From JAXGRD01 sp040766105 (GTDB taxonomy: Bacteria > Bacillota > Clostridia > Peptostreptococcales > Anaerovoracaceae), in NCBI GenBank assembly GCA_040766105.1, contig JAXGRD010000005.1:124001-188000 (forward strand): a stretch of 64,000 bases of DNA, written 5' to 3'. Position 1 is the first letter of the stretch; every line of letters starts with the position of its first letter. The notes below the pieces were generated by a model that saw only the letters and a program-made list of their open reading frames with translations, made no database searches and was not told where the DNA came from. Shown here one piece after another: positions 18,908-26,921 of this stretch. The position numbers were made by a program, and so were the translations under genes.

Positions 18908-18992
18908 CTAGCCTAGCTATTTCCAAATTCGTAGATTATTTTTGTCCCACTGAGGACATTTAAGAAATGGTGATAAAAGGTCAAAAAAGTCC

Positions 18993-19021
18993 TTGATTTA
19001 CCTATTCCATCATGGTAAAAT
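18993..19021 (+). promoter_or_regulatory. Predicted rplS promoter
   Basis: TTGATT (18993-18998), 17-nt spacer, TAAAAT (19016-19021). Leaves a leader of roughly 75 nt rich in GGGCGG/GCGCGCC that may fold, comparable in position to the L19 ribosomal-protein leader known in Firmicutes; I cannot confirm that match by eye. Confidence 0.6.
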
Positions 19022-19101
19022 GGATAAGTTATTACGGGCGGTCCTCTGGGCGGGAGATTTTATGCGCGCCATGAACGTCTATGAGGGAAGGAGGAATACC
19101 A

Positions 19102-19704
19102 ATGAATGTATTAGATCAAATCACAGCAGAATATAAGAAAAGTGATATCCCGGCATTTAACGTAGGTGATACAGTCAAGGTCCACATCAAGATCAAAGAA
19201 GGGACCAGAGAGAGAATCCAGATATTTGAAGGATTCGTACTGAAGAGACAGAACGGTGGTGTCAGTGAGACATTTACCGTGAGAAGACTGGCATCCGGCG
19301 TAGGTGTGGAAAAGACTTTCCCGCTACATTCACCTAAGATCGATAAGATTGAGGTGGTGAGAAGCGGTGATGTAAGAAGAGCAAAACTTCATTACATGCG
19401 TGAGAGAACCGGTAAATCTGCCAAGATCAAGACGAAAGTCGTGACACAGGAGCAGCTGGAAATGGAAGCGGCTTCCAGAGCTGCAAAGGCAGAAGCCGAA
19501 GCAGAGGCGGCGGCAGCAGCGGCTGCAGCAGCAGAAGCAGAAGCTAAGGCGGCGGAAGAAGCAGCAGCTAAGGCAGAGGCTGAAGCGGAAGAAGCGGCTA
19601 AGGCGGCAGCAGAAGCGGAAGAAAAAGCCGAAGAGGCAGAAGAAAAAGCGGAAGCGGCAGCGGAAGAAGCCGAAGAAATCGCAGCAGAAAAAACAGAAGA
19701 GTAA
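19102..19704 (+). CDS. rplS: Ribosomal protein bL19 with long Ala/Glu-rich C-terminal extension
   Basis: The first ~115 residues are a normal bL19 (FNVGDTVKVHIKIKEGTRER, GFVLKRQNGG, VERTFPLHSP-like VEKTFPLHSP, VRRAKLHYMRERTGK), a 50S protein at the subunit interface. A further ~85 residues consist almost only of Ala, Glu and Lys and should form a long acidic helix or coiled coil. Normal bL19 ends near residue 115-120. The frame is open from 19081, but AAGGAGG at 19088 fixes the ATG at 19102. An intrinsic terminator follows. Confidence 0.95.
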   Translation: MNVLDQITAEYKKSDIPAFNVGDTVKVHIKIKEGTRERIQIFEGFVLKRQNGGVSETFTVRRLASGVGVEKTFPLHSPKIDKIEVVRSGDVRRAKLHYMRERTGKSAKIKTKVVTQEQLEMEAASRAAKAEAEAEAAAAAAAAAEAEAKAAEEAAAKAEAEAEEAAKAAAEAEEKAEEAEEKAEAAAEEAEEIAAEKTEE

Positions 19705-19708
19705 TCAA

Positions 19709-19736
19709 GAAGGGGTTCCGCTAGAGGGCCCCTTTT
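19709..19736 (+). terminator. Intrinsic terminator after rplS
   Basis: AAGGGG (19710-19715) pairs with CCCCTT (19729-19734), followed by TT; an inner CC/GG pair extends the stem. Confidence 0.6.
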
Positions 19737-19763
19737 ACTTTAGCAGAGAAAAGGAACAGACCA

Positions 19764-20600
19764 ATGGATCAAATCAACTGGTATCCGGGACATATGAAAA
19801 AAACGCGAGAACTCATTGCCGAGAACATTAAGGCGGTGGATGTTGTGGCGGAACTTGTGGATGCACGAATTCCCAGGTCCAGCAGAAATCCCATTCTTCA
19901 CGAAATCATGGGAGACAAGGAGCGCTTGGTTCTGTTGAACAAAAGTGACTTGGCGGATACCGCTGAAAACAATCGATGGTTGGAGCATTTTCGCAATAAT
20001 GGAGAAGATGCCTTGCTAATCAATGCCAACACCGGTGAAGGGATACGAAACCTCCTACGAGACTTGGAGGACAGAAAGAACCGGCGAACCGGGCGGCGTG
20101 CCAACATTCCCTATCGCCTCATGGTGGTGGGGGTTCCTAACGTGGGGAAGTCTTCCTTTATCAACAGGGTGACAGGACGAAAGAGCACCCAGACAGGGGA
20201 TCGTCCCGGTGTAACCAAGGGAAAGCAATGGTTGACCATTCCGGGAGGAATGCAGTTACTGGATACCCCGGGAATTCTATGGCCCAAGTTTGAGGACCCT
20301 AAGGCCGGCATGAATTTGGCATTTTGTGGATCCATTCGTGATGAAATCCTAGACCTGGAGACCCTCGCTTTGGAGTTCGTCACCTATATGGAAGCAAACT
20401 ATCCGCAGTTGCTCATGGATCGATACAAGCTGGATGGATTAGGTGACACATCCCTGGAAACCATGGAAGCAATCGCCGCAAAGCGAGGTTTTCTCATGAA
20501 GGGAAAGCGAGTGGACTACACACGAACCGCAAGAACCTTGCTGGATGAGTTCCGGGGCGGAAGCATTGGAAAAATTACTTTGGAAAAGGTGGCGGAATGA
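19764..20600 (+). CDS. rbgA: Ribosome biogenesis GTPase RbgA (YlqF)
   Basis: A circularly permuted GTPase needed for late 50S assembly. In the 278-residue protein the motifs come in the order G4 (NKSD), then G1 (GVPNVGKSS), then G3 (DTPG), the order typical of this family. The N-terminus INWYPGHMKKT is the YlqF signature. It follows rplS, a common arrangement in Firmicutes, and overlaps rnhB by an ATGA junction. Confidence 0.95.
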   Translation: MDQINWYPGHMKKTRELIAENIKAVDVVAELVDARIPRSSRNPILHEIMGDKERLVLLNKSDLADTAENNRWLEHFRNNGEDALLINANTGEGIRNLLRDLEDRKNRRTGRRANIPYRLMVVGVPNVGKSSFINRVTGRKSTQTGDRPGVTKGKQWLTIPGGMQLLDTPGILWPKFEDPKAGMNLAFCGSIRDEILDLETLALEFVTYMEANYPQLLMDRYKLDGLGDTSLETMEAIAAKRGFLMKGKRVDYTRTARTLLDEFRGGSIGKITLEKVAE

Positions 20601-21274
20601 AGAAGGCGGAACGGGAAGAATTGCTTCTTCGGAAATTGGCGGAAATGAAGGAATTTGAGTCAGGGTTTTACGCTGACGGAATCCAAACCCTAGGTGGTGT
20701 AGATGAAGTGGGAAGAGGTCCGCTGGCCGGGCCGGTGGTAGCCGCCTGTGTGGTGCTGCCGAGAAGTTTTGATGTGCCGGGTGTGGATGACTCTAAGAAG
20801 CTGACGGAAAAGAAGCGGACGTCTCTTGCCACCCTCATTAAGCAGGAAGCCCTCGCCTACGGCCTTGCCATGGCAGACCAAGAGGTCATTGACGAAATCA
20901 ATATTCTGGAAGCAACCAAGGGTGCCATGAAAATGGCAGTAGAGAAAGCCAACGAAATGCTGTTGTTGAAAACCGGCAGCCCAATATCCCACGTGTTGCT
21001 GGATGCGGTGACTCTCAAGTATTTTGCCTTTCCTCAGACGGCAATCATCGGCGGAGACGGAAAGAGCATCTCCATTGCAGCAGCTTCCATCCTTGCAAAG
21101 GTGACTAGGGATGATTTGATGGTAAAGTATTCCGAAATTTACCCGGGATATGCCTTTGAAAGAAACAAAGGATACGGAACAAAGGCGCACTACGAAGGAA
21201 TTGAAAAACTCGGTATTTGTCCCATTCACAGAAAGAGTTTTTTGAAGAAGTATACAAAAGGTTTTGACACGTAA
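20597..21274 (+). CDS. rnhB: Ribonuclease HII
   Basis: Removes ribonucleotides from RNA-DNA hybrids. The 225-residue protein has the type 2 RNase H signature GGVDEVGRGPLAGPVVA with the first catalytic Asp and Glu, DDSKKLTEKKR, a later Asp in LLDAVTL, and the C-terminal region NKGYGTKAHYEGI. The start lies inside the rbgA stop. The metF promoter's -35 is embedded in its last codons. Confidence 0.95.
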   Translation: MKKAEREELLLRKLAEMKEFESGFYADGIQTLGGVDEVGRGPLAGPVVAACVVLPRSFDVPGVDDSKKLTEKKRTSLATLIKQEALAYGLAMADQEVIDEINILEATKGAMKMAVEKANEMLLLKTGSPISHVLLDAVTLKYFAFPQTAIIGGDGKSISIAAASILAKVTRDDLMVKYSEIYPGYAFERNKGYGTKAHYEGIEKLGICPIHRKSFLKKYTKGFDT

Positions 21275-21293
21275 GAGTGGGATGAAGTAAAAT
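21264..21293 (+). promoter_or_regulatory. Predicted metF promoter
   Basis: TTGACA (21264-21269), 18-nt spacer, TAAAAT (21288-21293), overlapping the 3' end of rnhB and 41 nt before the metF ATG. Confidence 0.6.
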
Positions 21294-21334
21294 AAAAATT
21301 AGTATTGGTGAATATAAATAGAAAGAAGGAAGTC

Positions 21335-22198
21335 ATGAAAATCAGTGAGATATTGAAGAAGAAAATGAGCTTTTCCTTTGAAGTCTTTCCCCCCAAAACC
21401 CAGCAACCCATGGAGCCCTTACTGGAGACATTGGATAAGCTGTACCAATATTCTCCGGACTACATCAGTTGTACCTACGGAGCGGGCGGCACCAACAAGG
21501 GCAGAAATGCTGAAATATGTAAGGCCATTCACGACAGTGGAAACACTGCCATGAGTCACTACACCTGCATCGGCAATACCAGAGAAGATGTCTCTGCGGC
21601 CATGCAGGAGTACAAGGATATGGGCATCGAAAATATTCTTGCCTTGAGAGGGGATCTTCCCAAGGGATGGGAAGATACCAGAGGCTACTTTGCCCACGGA
21701 GACCGGTTGATACAATATATCAAGGAAGCGTTTCCGGAGTTTTGCGTGGGCGGCGCTTGCTATCCGGAGAAGCACTTAACTGCCAAAAGTCTGGATGCTG
21801 ACATAGCCCATCTTCGATCCAAGCAGGACAACGGCGCAGAGTTCCTCATGACCCAATTCTGCTATGATGTAGAGGCTTACGAACGATACATGGACAAGTT
21901 GCGCACTGCGGGGATTCACCTTCCCATGATTGTAGGTGTCATGCCCGTACTGTTCAAAGATGGTTTGCTGAGAATGACCTTATCCAACGGCTGTTCCATT
22001 CCTGCTGAAGTAGCCGAAATCATCGGACGCTACGGTGAGAATCCTGCGGACTTTAAGAAAGCCGGTAAGGAATATACCATCAACCTCATATATAAGTATA
22101 TCAACCTGGGAATAGACGGCTTGCACATCTATTCTCTCAATAAATACAAAGATCTTGCCGAAATCATCAACGATTCCGGACTACGGGGATCATTTTGA
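21335..22198 (+). CDS. metF: Methylenetetrahydrofolate reductase MetF
   Basis: Reduces 5,10-methylene-THF to 5-methyl-THF using a flavin; in acetogens and methylotrophs it belongs to the methyl branch of one-carbon metabolism. The 287-residue TIM-barrel protein has FSFEVFPPKT near the start, TYGAGGTNKG, and ALRGDLPKG. The first in-frame Met at 21305 lacks a ribosome site; AAGGAAG precedes the ATG at 21335. No metV is beside it. The following genes fhs-fchA-folD belong to the same pathway, but an insertion sequence now separates them. Confidence 0.94.
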   Translation: MKISEILKKKMSFSFEVFPPKTQQPMEPLLETLDKLYQYSPDYISCTYGAGGTNKGRNAEICKAIHDSGNTAMSHYTCIGNTREDVSAAMQEYKDMGIENILALRGDLPKGWEDTRGYFAHGDRLIQYIKEAFPEFCVGGACYPEKHLTAKSLDADIAHLRSKQDNGAEFLMTQFCYDVEAYERYMDKLRTAGIHLPMIVGVMPVLFKDGLLRMTLSNGCSIPAEVAEIIGRYGENPADFKKAGKEYTINLIYKYINLGIDGLHIYSLNKYKDLAEIINDSGLRGSF

Positions 22199-22309
22199 TT
22201 GTGGAGGAGACCAACTATGAAAAGTCAAGGTAAATATGGATAAAAAAGAAATTCCATAGAGGGTTGATTTTGTGCATGCTAAGCAGAACACCCTTAAGAT
22301 GAACATTGA
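22199..22309 (+). other. Orphan ribosome site and start codon left of the insertion sequence
   Basis: Just after metF, GGAGGAG lies 7 nt before an ATG at 22217 that opens only the peptide M-K-S-Q-G-K-Y-G before a stop. The signal strength suggests the remains of an operon gene start, possibly the original start of fhs, cut off by the IS. Confidence 0.4.
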
Positions 22310-23598
22310 AAATCAAATATGGTTGGAAACTTAATCTAAGTCAAAAGCGATATTGTCGGTCAAAATCTTGTGTAGGACACGAACCAACTTTCCTGCCACA
22401 TGACCAAGTGCTGCGTAGTGGCAACGACCCTGAGAGACTTTAAGGTCATAGTATGCCTTGAAAGTTTCGTTATGAAGAGTCAGTTGCCAAGCAGCATTCA
22501 TCAATGCGTAGCGAAGGATTTTGGAACCCCTCTTAGACATTCTAGTGCGAGAGGCGTTGAAATTACCGGATTGATAAACAGCAGGGTCAAGACCAGAATA
22601 GGCAAGAAGTTGTGAAGGTTTTGCAAAGCGGCGAATGTCGCCAATTTCACCAAGAATCATGGCTCCATTCAAATCACCAATGCCGGGAATTGTTTTAAGG
22701 ACGGAATCCACCTTTTCCATCAGAGCCTTGATGGAATCATTGACCTCTTTGATTTGAGAATCAAGGAGACGAATTTGGATAATGGATTGCTTGATTTGAA
22801 GAGATAGTATATCATTGTTAGTACCGACGGAATTGGTAGCAAGAGCTTTTAGAGCTTTTGCGGTATCTTTGCCAAAGTGACCCCTAGAGGTCTTGTTCAG
22901 CAGGTTGGATAACCGCGCAAGATGCATCTTTGCAATTTCGTCGGGAGAAGAAGATTGCTCCAGTAAAGCATAGCAAGCTTTGCCGTGAATCCCTGATTGA
23001 AAGAAATACTGAAGTTCAGGGAAAGAACGGTCAACGAATGAAATGAGCTGGATTTTAACCTTTGTCCTGGATTTGACGAGTTTCTGTCGAAAGCGACAAA
23101 GGTTTTTGATTGCGAGAGAATCCATATCCTGTTGAGAAAAGAGGCGATAATGATTCATTTGAAGCGCCTTGACAATCATGAGGGAGTCAATACGATCATT
23201 CTTAGTTTTGCGTATATTGCCCTTTCTAAGAGAGGCGGTCTGTATGGGATTGATGATACAGATACGAAAGCCTTTAGGGAAGAGAAATGCCGTAAGGTTC
23301 TCTGCATAATGGGCGGTAGACTCCATGCCAATGAGTAAGTCGGATTTTTCATAGACAGATAAGTGAGAGAGCAAAAGAGAGAAACCCTGGTGGTCGTTGG
23401 TGAATGGAAAGGGATCCACTAAAACTTCTCCATCAGCGGAGACCAGGCATGCATAGTGGTTGCGTTTTGCGATATCGATACCTACATAAATCATAAAAAC
23501 AACTCCTAACTATACCACTGTGGATGTTCCACATCGTTTTGTCCTCATAAACTTGCCGGAAATAAAAGTTCTAAGACTTATCCAACCATAAACGATTT
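22310..23598 (-). mobile_element. IS110/IS1111-type insertion sequence (about 1.3 kb)
   Basis: A DEDD transposase gene is bounded by an imperfect 18-bp inverted repeat, 22310-22327 and 23581-23598, matching at 15 of 18 positions, with TATGGTTGGA the identical inner block. Between the right repeat and the transposase start are about 90 nt of noncoding DNA with a perfect hairpin (TGTGGA 23519-23524, TCCACA 23528-23533). No obvious target duplication is seen. True ends are unproven. Confidence 0.6.
22331..23494 (-). CDS. IS110 family transposase
   Basis: A 387-residue transposase with the N-terminal RuvC-like DEDD domain (YVGIDIAKRNHYACLV; IGMESTAHY; NDRIDSLMIVK), a central helical region, and the C-terminal transposase_20 domain (LKTIPGIGD, YSGLDPAVYQSG with the candidate catalytic Ser, RMSKRGSKILR). 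Length and domain order are normal and the frame is intact, so it may be active. It is antiparallel to the surrounding genes. Known IS110 enzymes use a noncoding RNA from the element end to select target and donor. Confidence 0.93.
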   Translation of the reverse strand: MIYVGIDIAKRNHYACLVSADGEVLVDPFPFTNDHQGFSLLLSHLSVYEKSDLLIGMESTAHYAENLTAFLFPKGFRICIINPIQTASLRKGNIRKTKNDRIDSLMIVKALQMNHYRLFSQQDMDSLAIKNLCRFRQKLVKSRTKVKIQLISFVDRSFPELQYFFQSGIHGKACYALLEQSSSPDEIAKMHLARLSNLLNKTSRGHFGKDTAKALKALATNSVGTNNDILSLQIKQSIIQIRLLDSQIKEVNDSIKALMEKVDSVLKTIPGIGDLNGAMILGEIGDIRRFAKPSQLLAYSGLDPAVYQSGNFNASRTRMSKRGSKILRYALMNAAWQLTLHNETFKAYYDLKVSQGRCHYAALGHVAGKLVRVLHKILTDNIAFDLD

Positions 23599-23704
23599 AG
23601 ACAAAACTGTGGCAATACACTCCTATCGAGAAGTCAAGCTTCAAGAAAAAATCAAAAGTCCACAGTGTAAGACAAAGTATATCAAAAAGATAAATAGAAA
23701 GGAG

Positions 23705-23737
23705 TGTATGGTGAAAAATGGTTAATTACACCATACA
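23705..23737 (+). repeat. 9-bp inverted repeat just before fhs
   Basis: TGTATGGTG (23705-23713) and CACCATACA (23729-23737) flank a 15-nt loop that ends one base before the AAGG ribosome site of fhs. A hairpin here could affect fhs translation. Confidence 0.6.
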
Positions 23738-23745
23738 AGGAAAAA

Positions 23746-25422
23746 ATGAGTTTTAAGTCGGATATTCAGATTGCACAGGAAACCCCCATAGAAAAGATTT
23801 CTACCATAGCGGAGAAGGCGGGAATCCATGAAAAATACGTAGAGTTCTATGGAAATCATAAGGCAAAAATCGATTACAACCTTTTGGAAGATCGAAAAGG
23901 AGAAACGGACGGAAAGCTGATTCTTGTTACAGCCATTACCCCAACACCTGCCGGCGAGGGGAAGACCACTACGACAGTGGGGTTGGCCGACGGACTACGC
24001 CACATTGGAAAAACCTCCTTTGTGGCACTTCGGGAGCCGTCCATGGGACCGGTCTTCGGGGTGAAGGGTGGTGCTGCCGGAGGCGGATATGCCCAGGTGG
24101 TTCCCATGGAGGATATTAACTTGCATTTTACGGGAGATATGCATGCCATTAGCGCTGCCAACAATCTTCTTGCCGCCATGTTGGACAATCACATCCAGCA
24201 GGGAAATGAATTGAACATTGACCCCAGGAAGATTACTTGGCGCCGTTGTCTGGATATGAATGACAGGCAGCTGAGAAATCTTGTGGACGGACTGGGCGGC
24301 AAGCCCCACGGTGTCCCTAGGGAAGACGGGTTTGACATTACGGTGGCCAGTGAGATTATGGCAATCCTTTGTCTGTCAAAGGATATTATGGACTTAAAGG
24401 AACGGGTTGGAAGAATTGTGGTAGGTTATACCCACGATGATAAACCGGTGACGGCGAGAGAGCTAAAGGCGGAGGGTGCCATGGCAGTTCTGCTGAAAGA
24501 TGCCCTGAAACCTAATTTAGTACAGACATTGGAACATACTCCGGCATTCATCCACGGCGGACCCTTCGCCAATATTGCCCATGGATGCAATTCCATTATG
24601 GCAACACGAATAGCGCTGAAGCTGGCCGATTATGTGGTGACGGAGGCGGGCTTCGGCGGAGACTTAGGGGCAGAAAAGTTCTTGGATATTAAATGTCGTA
24701 TGGCAGGTCTGATGCCTTCAGCTGTCGTTGTGGTTGCCACTGTTCGAGCCCTGAAACATCACGGTGGTGTAACCAAAGATAAGCTCAACGAAGAAAACTT
24801 GGAAGCTTTGGAAAAAGGGCTCCCCAATCTTCTCCAGCATGTGGAGAATATGACCACGGTCTACGGCCTACCTGCTGTAGTAGCTATCAACGCCTTTCCT
24901 ACAGACACAGATGCGGAATTGAAACTGGTGGAAGACAAGTGCAGGGAGCTGGGTGTCAAGGTTGCCTTATCTCAGGTATGGGAAAAGGGTGGTGAAGGTG
25001 GTGCAGCCCTGGCAGAGGAAGTGGTTCGTCTATGTGATGAACCCAATGACTTTGCCTATTCCTATGATTTAGATAGTTCTATTGAAGAAAAAATTGAAGC
25101 CATTGCAACCAAGGTCTATCGTGCCAAGGATATTTCCTTCGGCCCCATTGCGAAAAATCAGCTAAAACAGCTGACAGAACTGGGATTTGGGAATCTTCCC
25201 GTTTGTATGGCAAAGACACAGTACAGTTTTTCCGATGATCCCAAACTGCTGGGTGCACCCAGAGACTTTACCGTTACTATTAGAAACTTGAAGGTTTCCG
25301 CGGGGGCAGGCTTTATCGTTGCCTTGACGGGAGACATTATGACTATGCCGGGTCTTCCAAAGGTTCCGGCGGCGGAAAAAATAGATGTGGACAGCAGCGG
25401 AAGGATAAGTGGGCTTTTCTAA
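23746..25422 (+). CDS. fhs: Formate--tetrahydrofolate ligase
   Basis: ATP-dependent synthesis of 10-formyl-THF from formate. The 558-residue protein has the P-loop TPTPAGEGKTTTTVG, LREPSMGPVFGVKGGAAGGGYAQ-type region, EAGFGGDLGAEKF and the C-terminal TMPGLPKVPA. The frame is open from a GTG at 23704, but KSDIQIAQ-type FTHFS proteins start shortly before that motif, so the ATG at 23746 (AAGG 5 nt upstream) is chosen. That ribosome site is weaker than most here and lies next to the insertion-sequence flank. fchA follows after 12 nt. Confidence 0.95.
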   Translation: MSFKSDIQIAQETPIEKISTIAEKAGIHEKYVEFYGNHKAKIDYNLLEDRKGETDGKLILVTAITPTPAGEGKTTTTVGLADGLRHIGKTSFVALREPSMGPVFGVKGGAAGGGYAQVVPMEDINLHFTGDMHAISAANNLLAAMLDNHIQQGNELNIDPRKITWRRCLDMNDRQLRNLVDGLGGKPHGVPREDGFDITVASEIMAILCLSKDIMDLKERVGRIVVGYTHDDKPVTARELKAEGAMAVLLKDALKPNLVQTLEHTPAFIHGGPFANIAHGCNSIMATRIALKLADYVVTEAGFGGDLGAEKFLDIKCRMAGLMPSAVVVVATVRALKHHGGVTKDKLNEENLEALEKGLPNLLQHVENMTTVYGLPAVVAINAFPTDTDAELKLVEDKCRELGVKVALSQVWEKGGEGGAALAEEVVRLCDEPNDFAYSYDLDSSIEEKIEAIATKVYRAKDISFGPIAKNQLKQLTELGFGNLPVCMAKTQYSFSDDPKLLGAPRDFTVTIRNLKVSAGAGFIVALTGDIMTMPGLPKVPAAEKIDVDSSGRISGLF

Positions 25423-25434
25423 AGGAGTATAGCT

Positions 25435-26064
25435 ATGGAACGAAGTTGTAAGGAATTTGTGGAAGTTCTTGCGGGGAAGGATCCCGTACCCGGTGGGGGC
25501 GGTGCCTCTGCCTTGGTAGGTGCCATAGGAACTGCTTTGGGAAACATGGTCGGTTCTTTGACCATAGGGAAGAAGCAGTATGCCGATGTGCAAGGGGACA
25601 TTGAGAGTCTTCGCATTCAGGCAGATCGACTGCAGACGGAGTTTTTGGTCCTCATCGAAAAGGATACCGTGGCATTTGCCCCCTTGGCGGAGGCGTATAG
25701 AATGCCCAAGGAGACAGAGGAGGAGCGGGAAGAGAAGGCTCGCACCATGGAAACTTGCCTGGTGAATGCCTGCCTGGTCCCCTTGGAAATCATGGAAAAA
25801 TGTGGAGAGGCCATTGCACTTCACAGAGAGTTTGCTGAAAAGGGGACGAGAATCGCCATCTCCGATGTGGGCGTTGGTGTGATTTTTTGCAAGGCTGCCC
25901 TTCAAGGAGCAAGTTTAAATGTCTTCATCAACACATCCTCCATGATCAATAGGGAAAAGGCGGAAGAGCTGGAAGATAAGGCGACCGGATTGTTGACAAA
26001 ATATATGAAGCTTGCAGATGAGATTTATGAAGAAGTCTCGCTCACAATCAGGGGGAAAGAATGA
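25435..26064 (+). CDS. fchA: Methenyltetrahydrofolate cyclohydrolase / formiminotransferase-cyclodeaminase family
   Basis: A 209-residue helical protein of the FTCD cyclodeaminase family (PVPGGGGASALVGAIG near residue 20; conserved SDVGVG near residue 140). Free-standing members in clostridia and acetogens convert 5,10-methenyl-THF to 10-formyl-THF. It sits between fhs and folD with an ATGA overlap into folD. The need for a dedicated cyclohydrolase fits the unusual FolD next to it, which lacks cyclohydrolase residues. Confidence 0.9.
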   Translation: MERSCKEFVEVLAGKDPVPGGGGASALVGAIGTALGNMVGSLTIGKKQYADVQGDIESLRIQADRLQTEFLVLIEKDTVAFAPLAEAYRMPKETEEEREEKARTMETCLVNACLVPLEIMEKCGEAIALHREFAEKGTRIAISDVGVGVIFCKAALQGASLNVFINTSSMINREKAEELEDKATGLLTKYMKLADEIYEEVSLTIRGKE

Positions 26065-26921
26065 CGAAAATTTGGAATGGCAAGGATGTTGTGGACGCAC
26101 TCAACGAAAAGTTGCATCAGACGGTGTCAGAGCTAAAAGAGGCAGGAGTACATCCCACCATAGGGATTCTGCGCGTGGCGGAAGACCCCAGCGCTGTGGC
26201 ATACGAAAAAGGCGCCACCAAGCGAGCCGAAAAGATTGGCATCAATGTGAAGAGCATTTCTCTTCCCCAAGAAACGGGAGAGGCAGATGTTCTGGCTATG
26301 ATCGAGATGCTAAATGTGGATGATGCAGTACATGGTGTCTTGATTTTCAGTCCTCTACCGGAGCATATTGATGAAAAGCGCGTGCGGGAGATGCTCACTC
26401 CCGAAAAAGATGTGGACGGCATTACGTCCGGCTCCATGGCCGGGGTCTATATGGGTGAGAAGAGAGGCTATCCTCCTTGTACTGCGCAGGCGTGCATGGA
26501 GATGTTGGACTACTATGGGGTGGATCCGGAAGGCAAGCGAGTTGCAGTCATAGGCCGCAGCTTGGTGGTGGGACGACCGGTTTCCATGATGCTCATGAGG
26601 GCCAATGCCACGGTTACCATTTGTCATACGAAGACGAAGAATATGTGGGAGGTTGCACGGAGTGCGGACATCCTAGTTGTAGCCGCGGGGAAGGCTAAGG
26701 CCATTGGCGAGGCGTATTTCAGAGAAGATCAGATTGTAATTGACGTGGGAATCAATATGGATGAGGATGGCACCATGTGCGGCGATACGGATTTTGATGC
26801 TGCCATGGGAAAGGTCGCTGCCATCACTCCGGTTCCGGGCGGAGTGGGATCTGTGACAACCAGCATATTGATGAAACATGTGGTGGAAGCCGCATTGCGG
26901 AAGAAGGACAAGGGAATATGA
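26061..26921 (+). CDS. folD: FolD family methylene-THF dehydrogenase (probably dehydrogenase only)
   Basis: The 286-residue protein has the FolD fold: PEKDVDG at 114-120, CTAQACMEML, GRSLVVGRP for the dinucleotide and TPVPGGVGSVT near the end. FolD normally is both 5,10-methylene-THF dehydrogenase and cyclohydrolase. Here two cyclohydrolase positions differ: the lysine four residues after the conserved tyrosine (K56 in human MTHFD1) is A52, after Y48, and the glutamine of VQLPLP (Q100 in human) is F96. A dehydrogenase-only role with FchA doing the second step is the likely reading. Overlaps both neighbours by 4 nt. Confidence 0.9.
   Translation: MTKIWNGKDVVDALNEKLHQTVSELKEAGVHPTIGILRVAEDPSAVAYEKGATKRAEKIGINVKSISLPQETGEADVLAMIEMLNVDDAVHGVLIFSPLPEHIDEKRVREMLTPEKDVDGITSGSMAGVYMGEKRGYPPCTAQACMEMLDYYGVDPEGKRVAVIGRSLVVGRPVSMMLMRANATVTICHTKTKNMWEVARSADILVVAAGKAKAIGEAYFREDQIVIDVGINMDEDGTMCGDTDFDAAMGKVAAITPVPGGVGSVTTSILMKHVVEAALRKKDKGI

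Larger units (their letters stand above)
18653..19101 (+). other. 449-nt spacer between xerD-like gene and rplS
   Basis: No ORF with a ribosome site is seen. The middle holds repeat element 18783-18907 (separate entry). The end holds the rplS promoter and a GC-rich leader. The first 120 nt after xerD show no convincing terminator or gene. Confidence 0.6.

Noticed and set aside
18853..18935. dif site or CRISPR repeat next to the XerD-like gene
   Set aside because: No 28-bp two-arm dif pattern and no regularly spaced identical repeats are visible.
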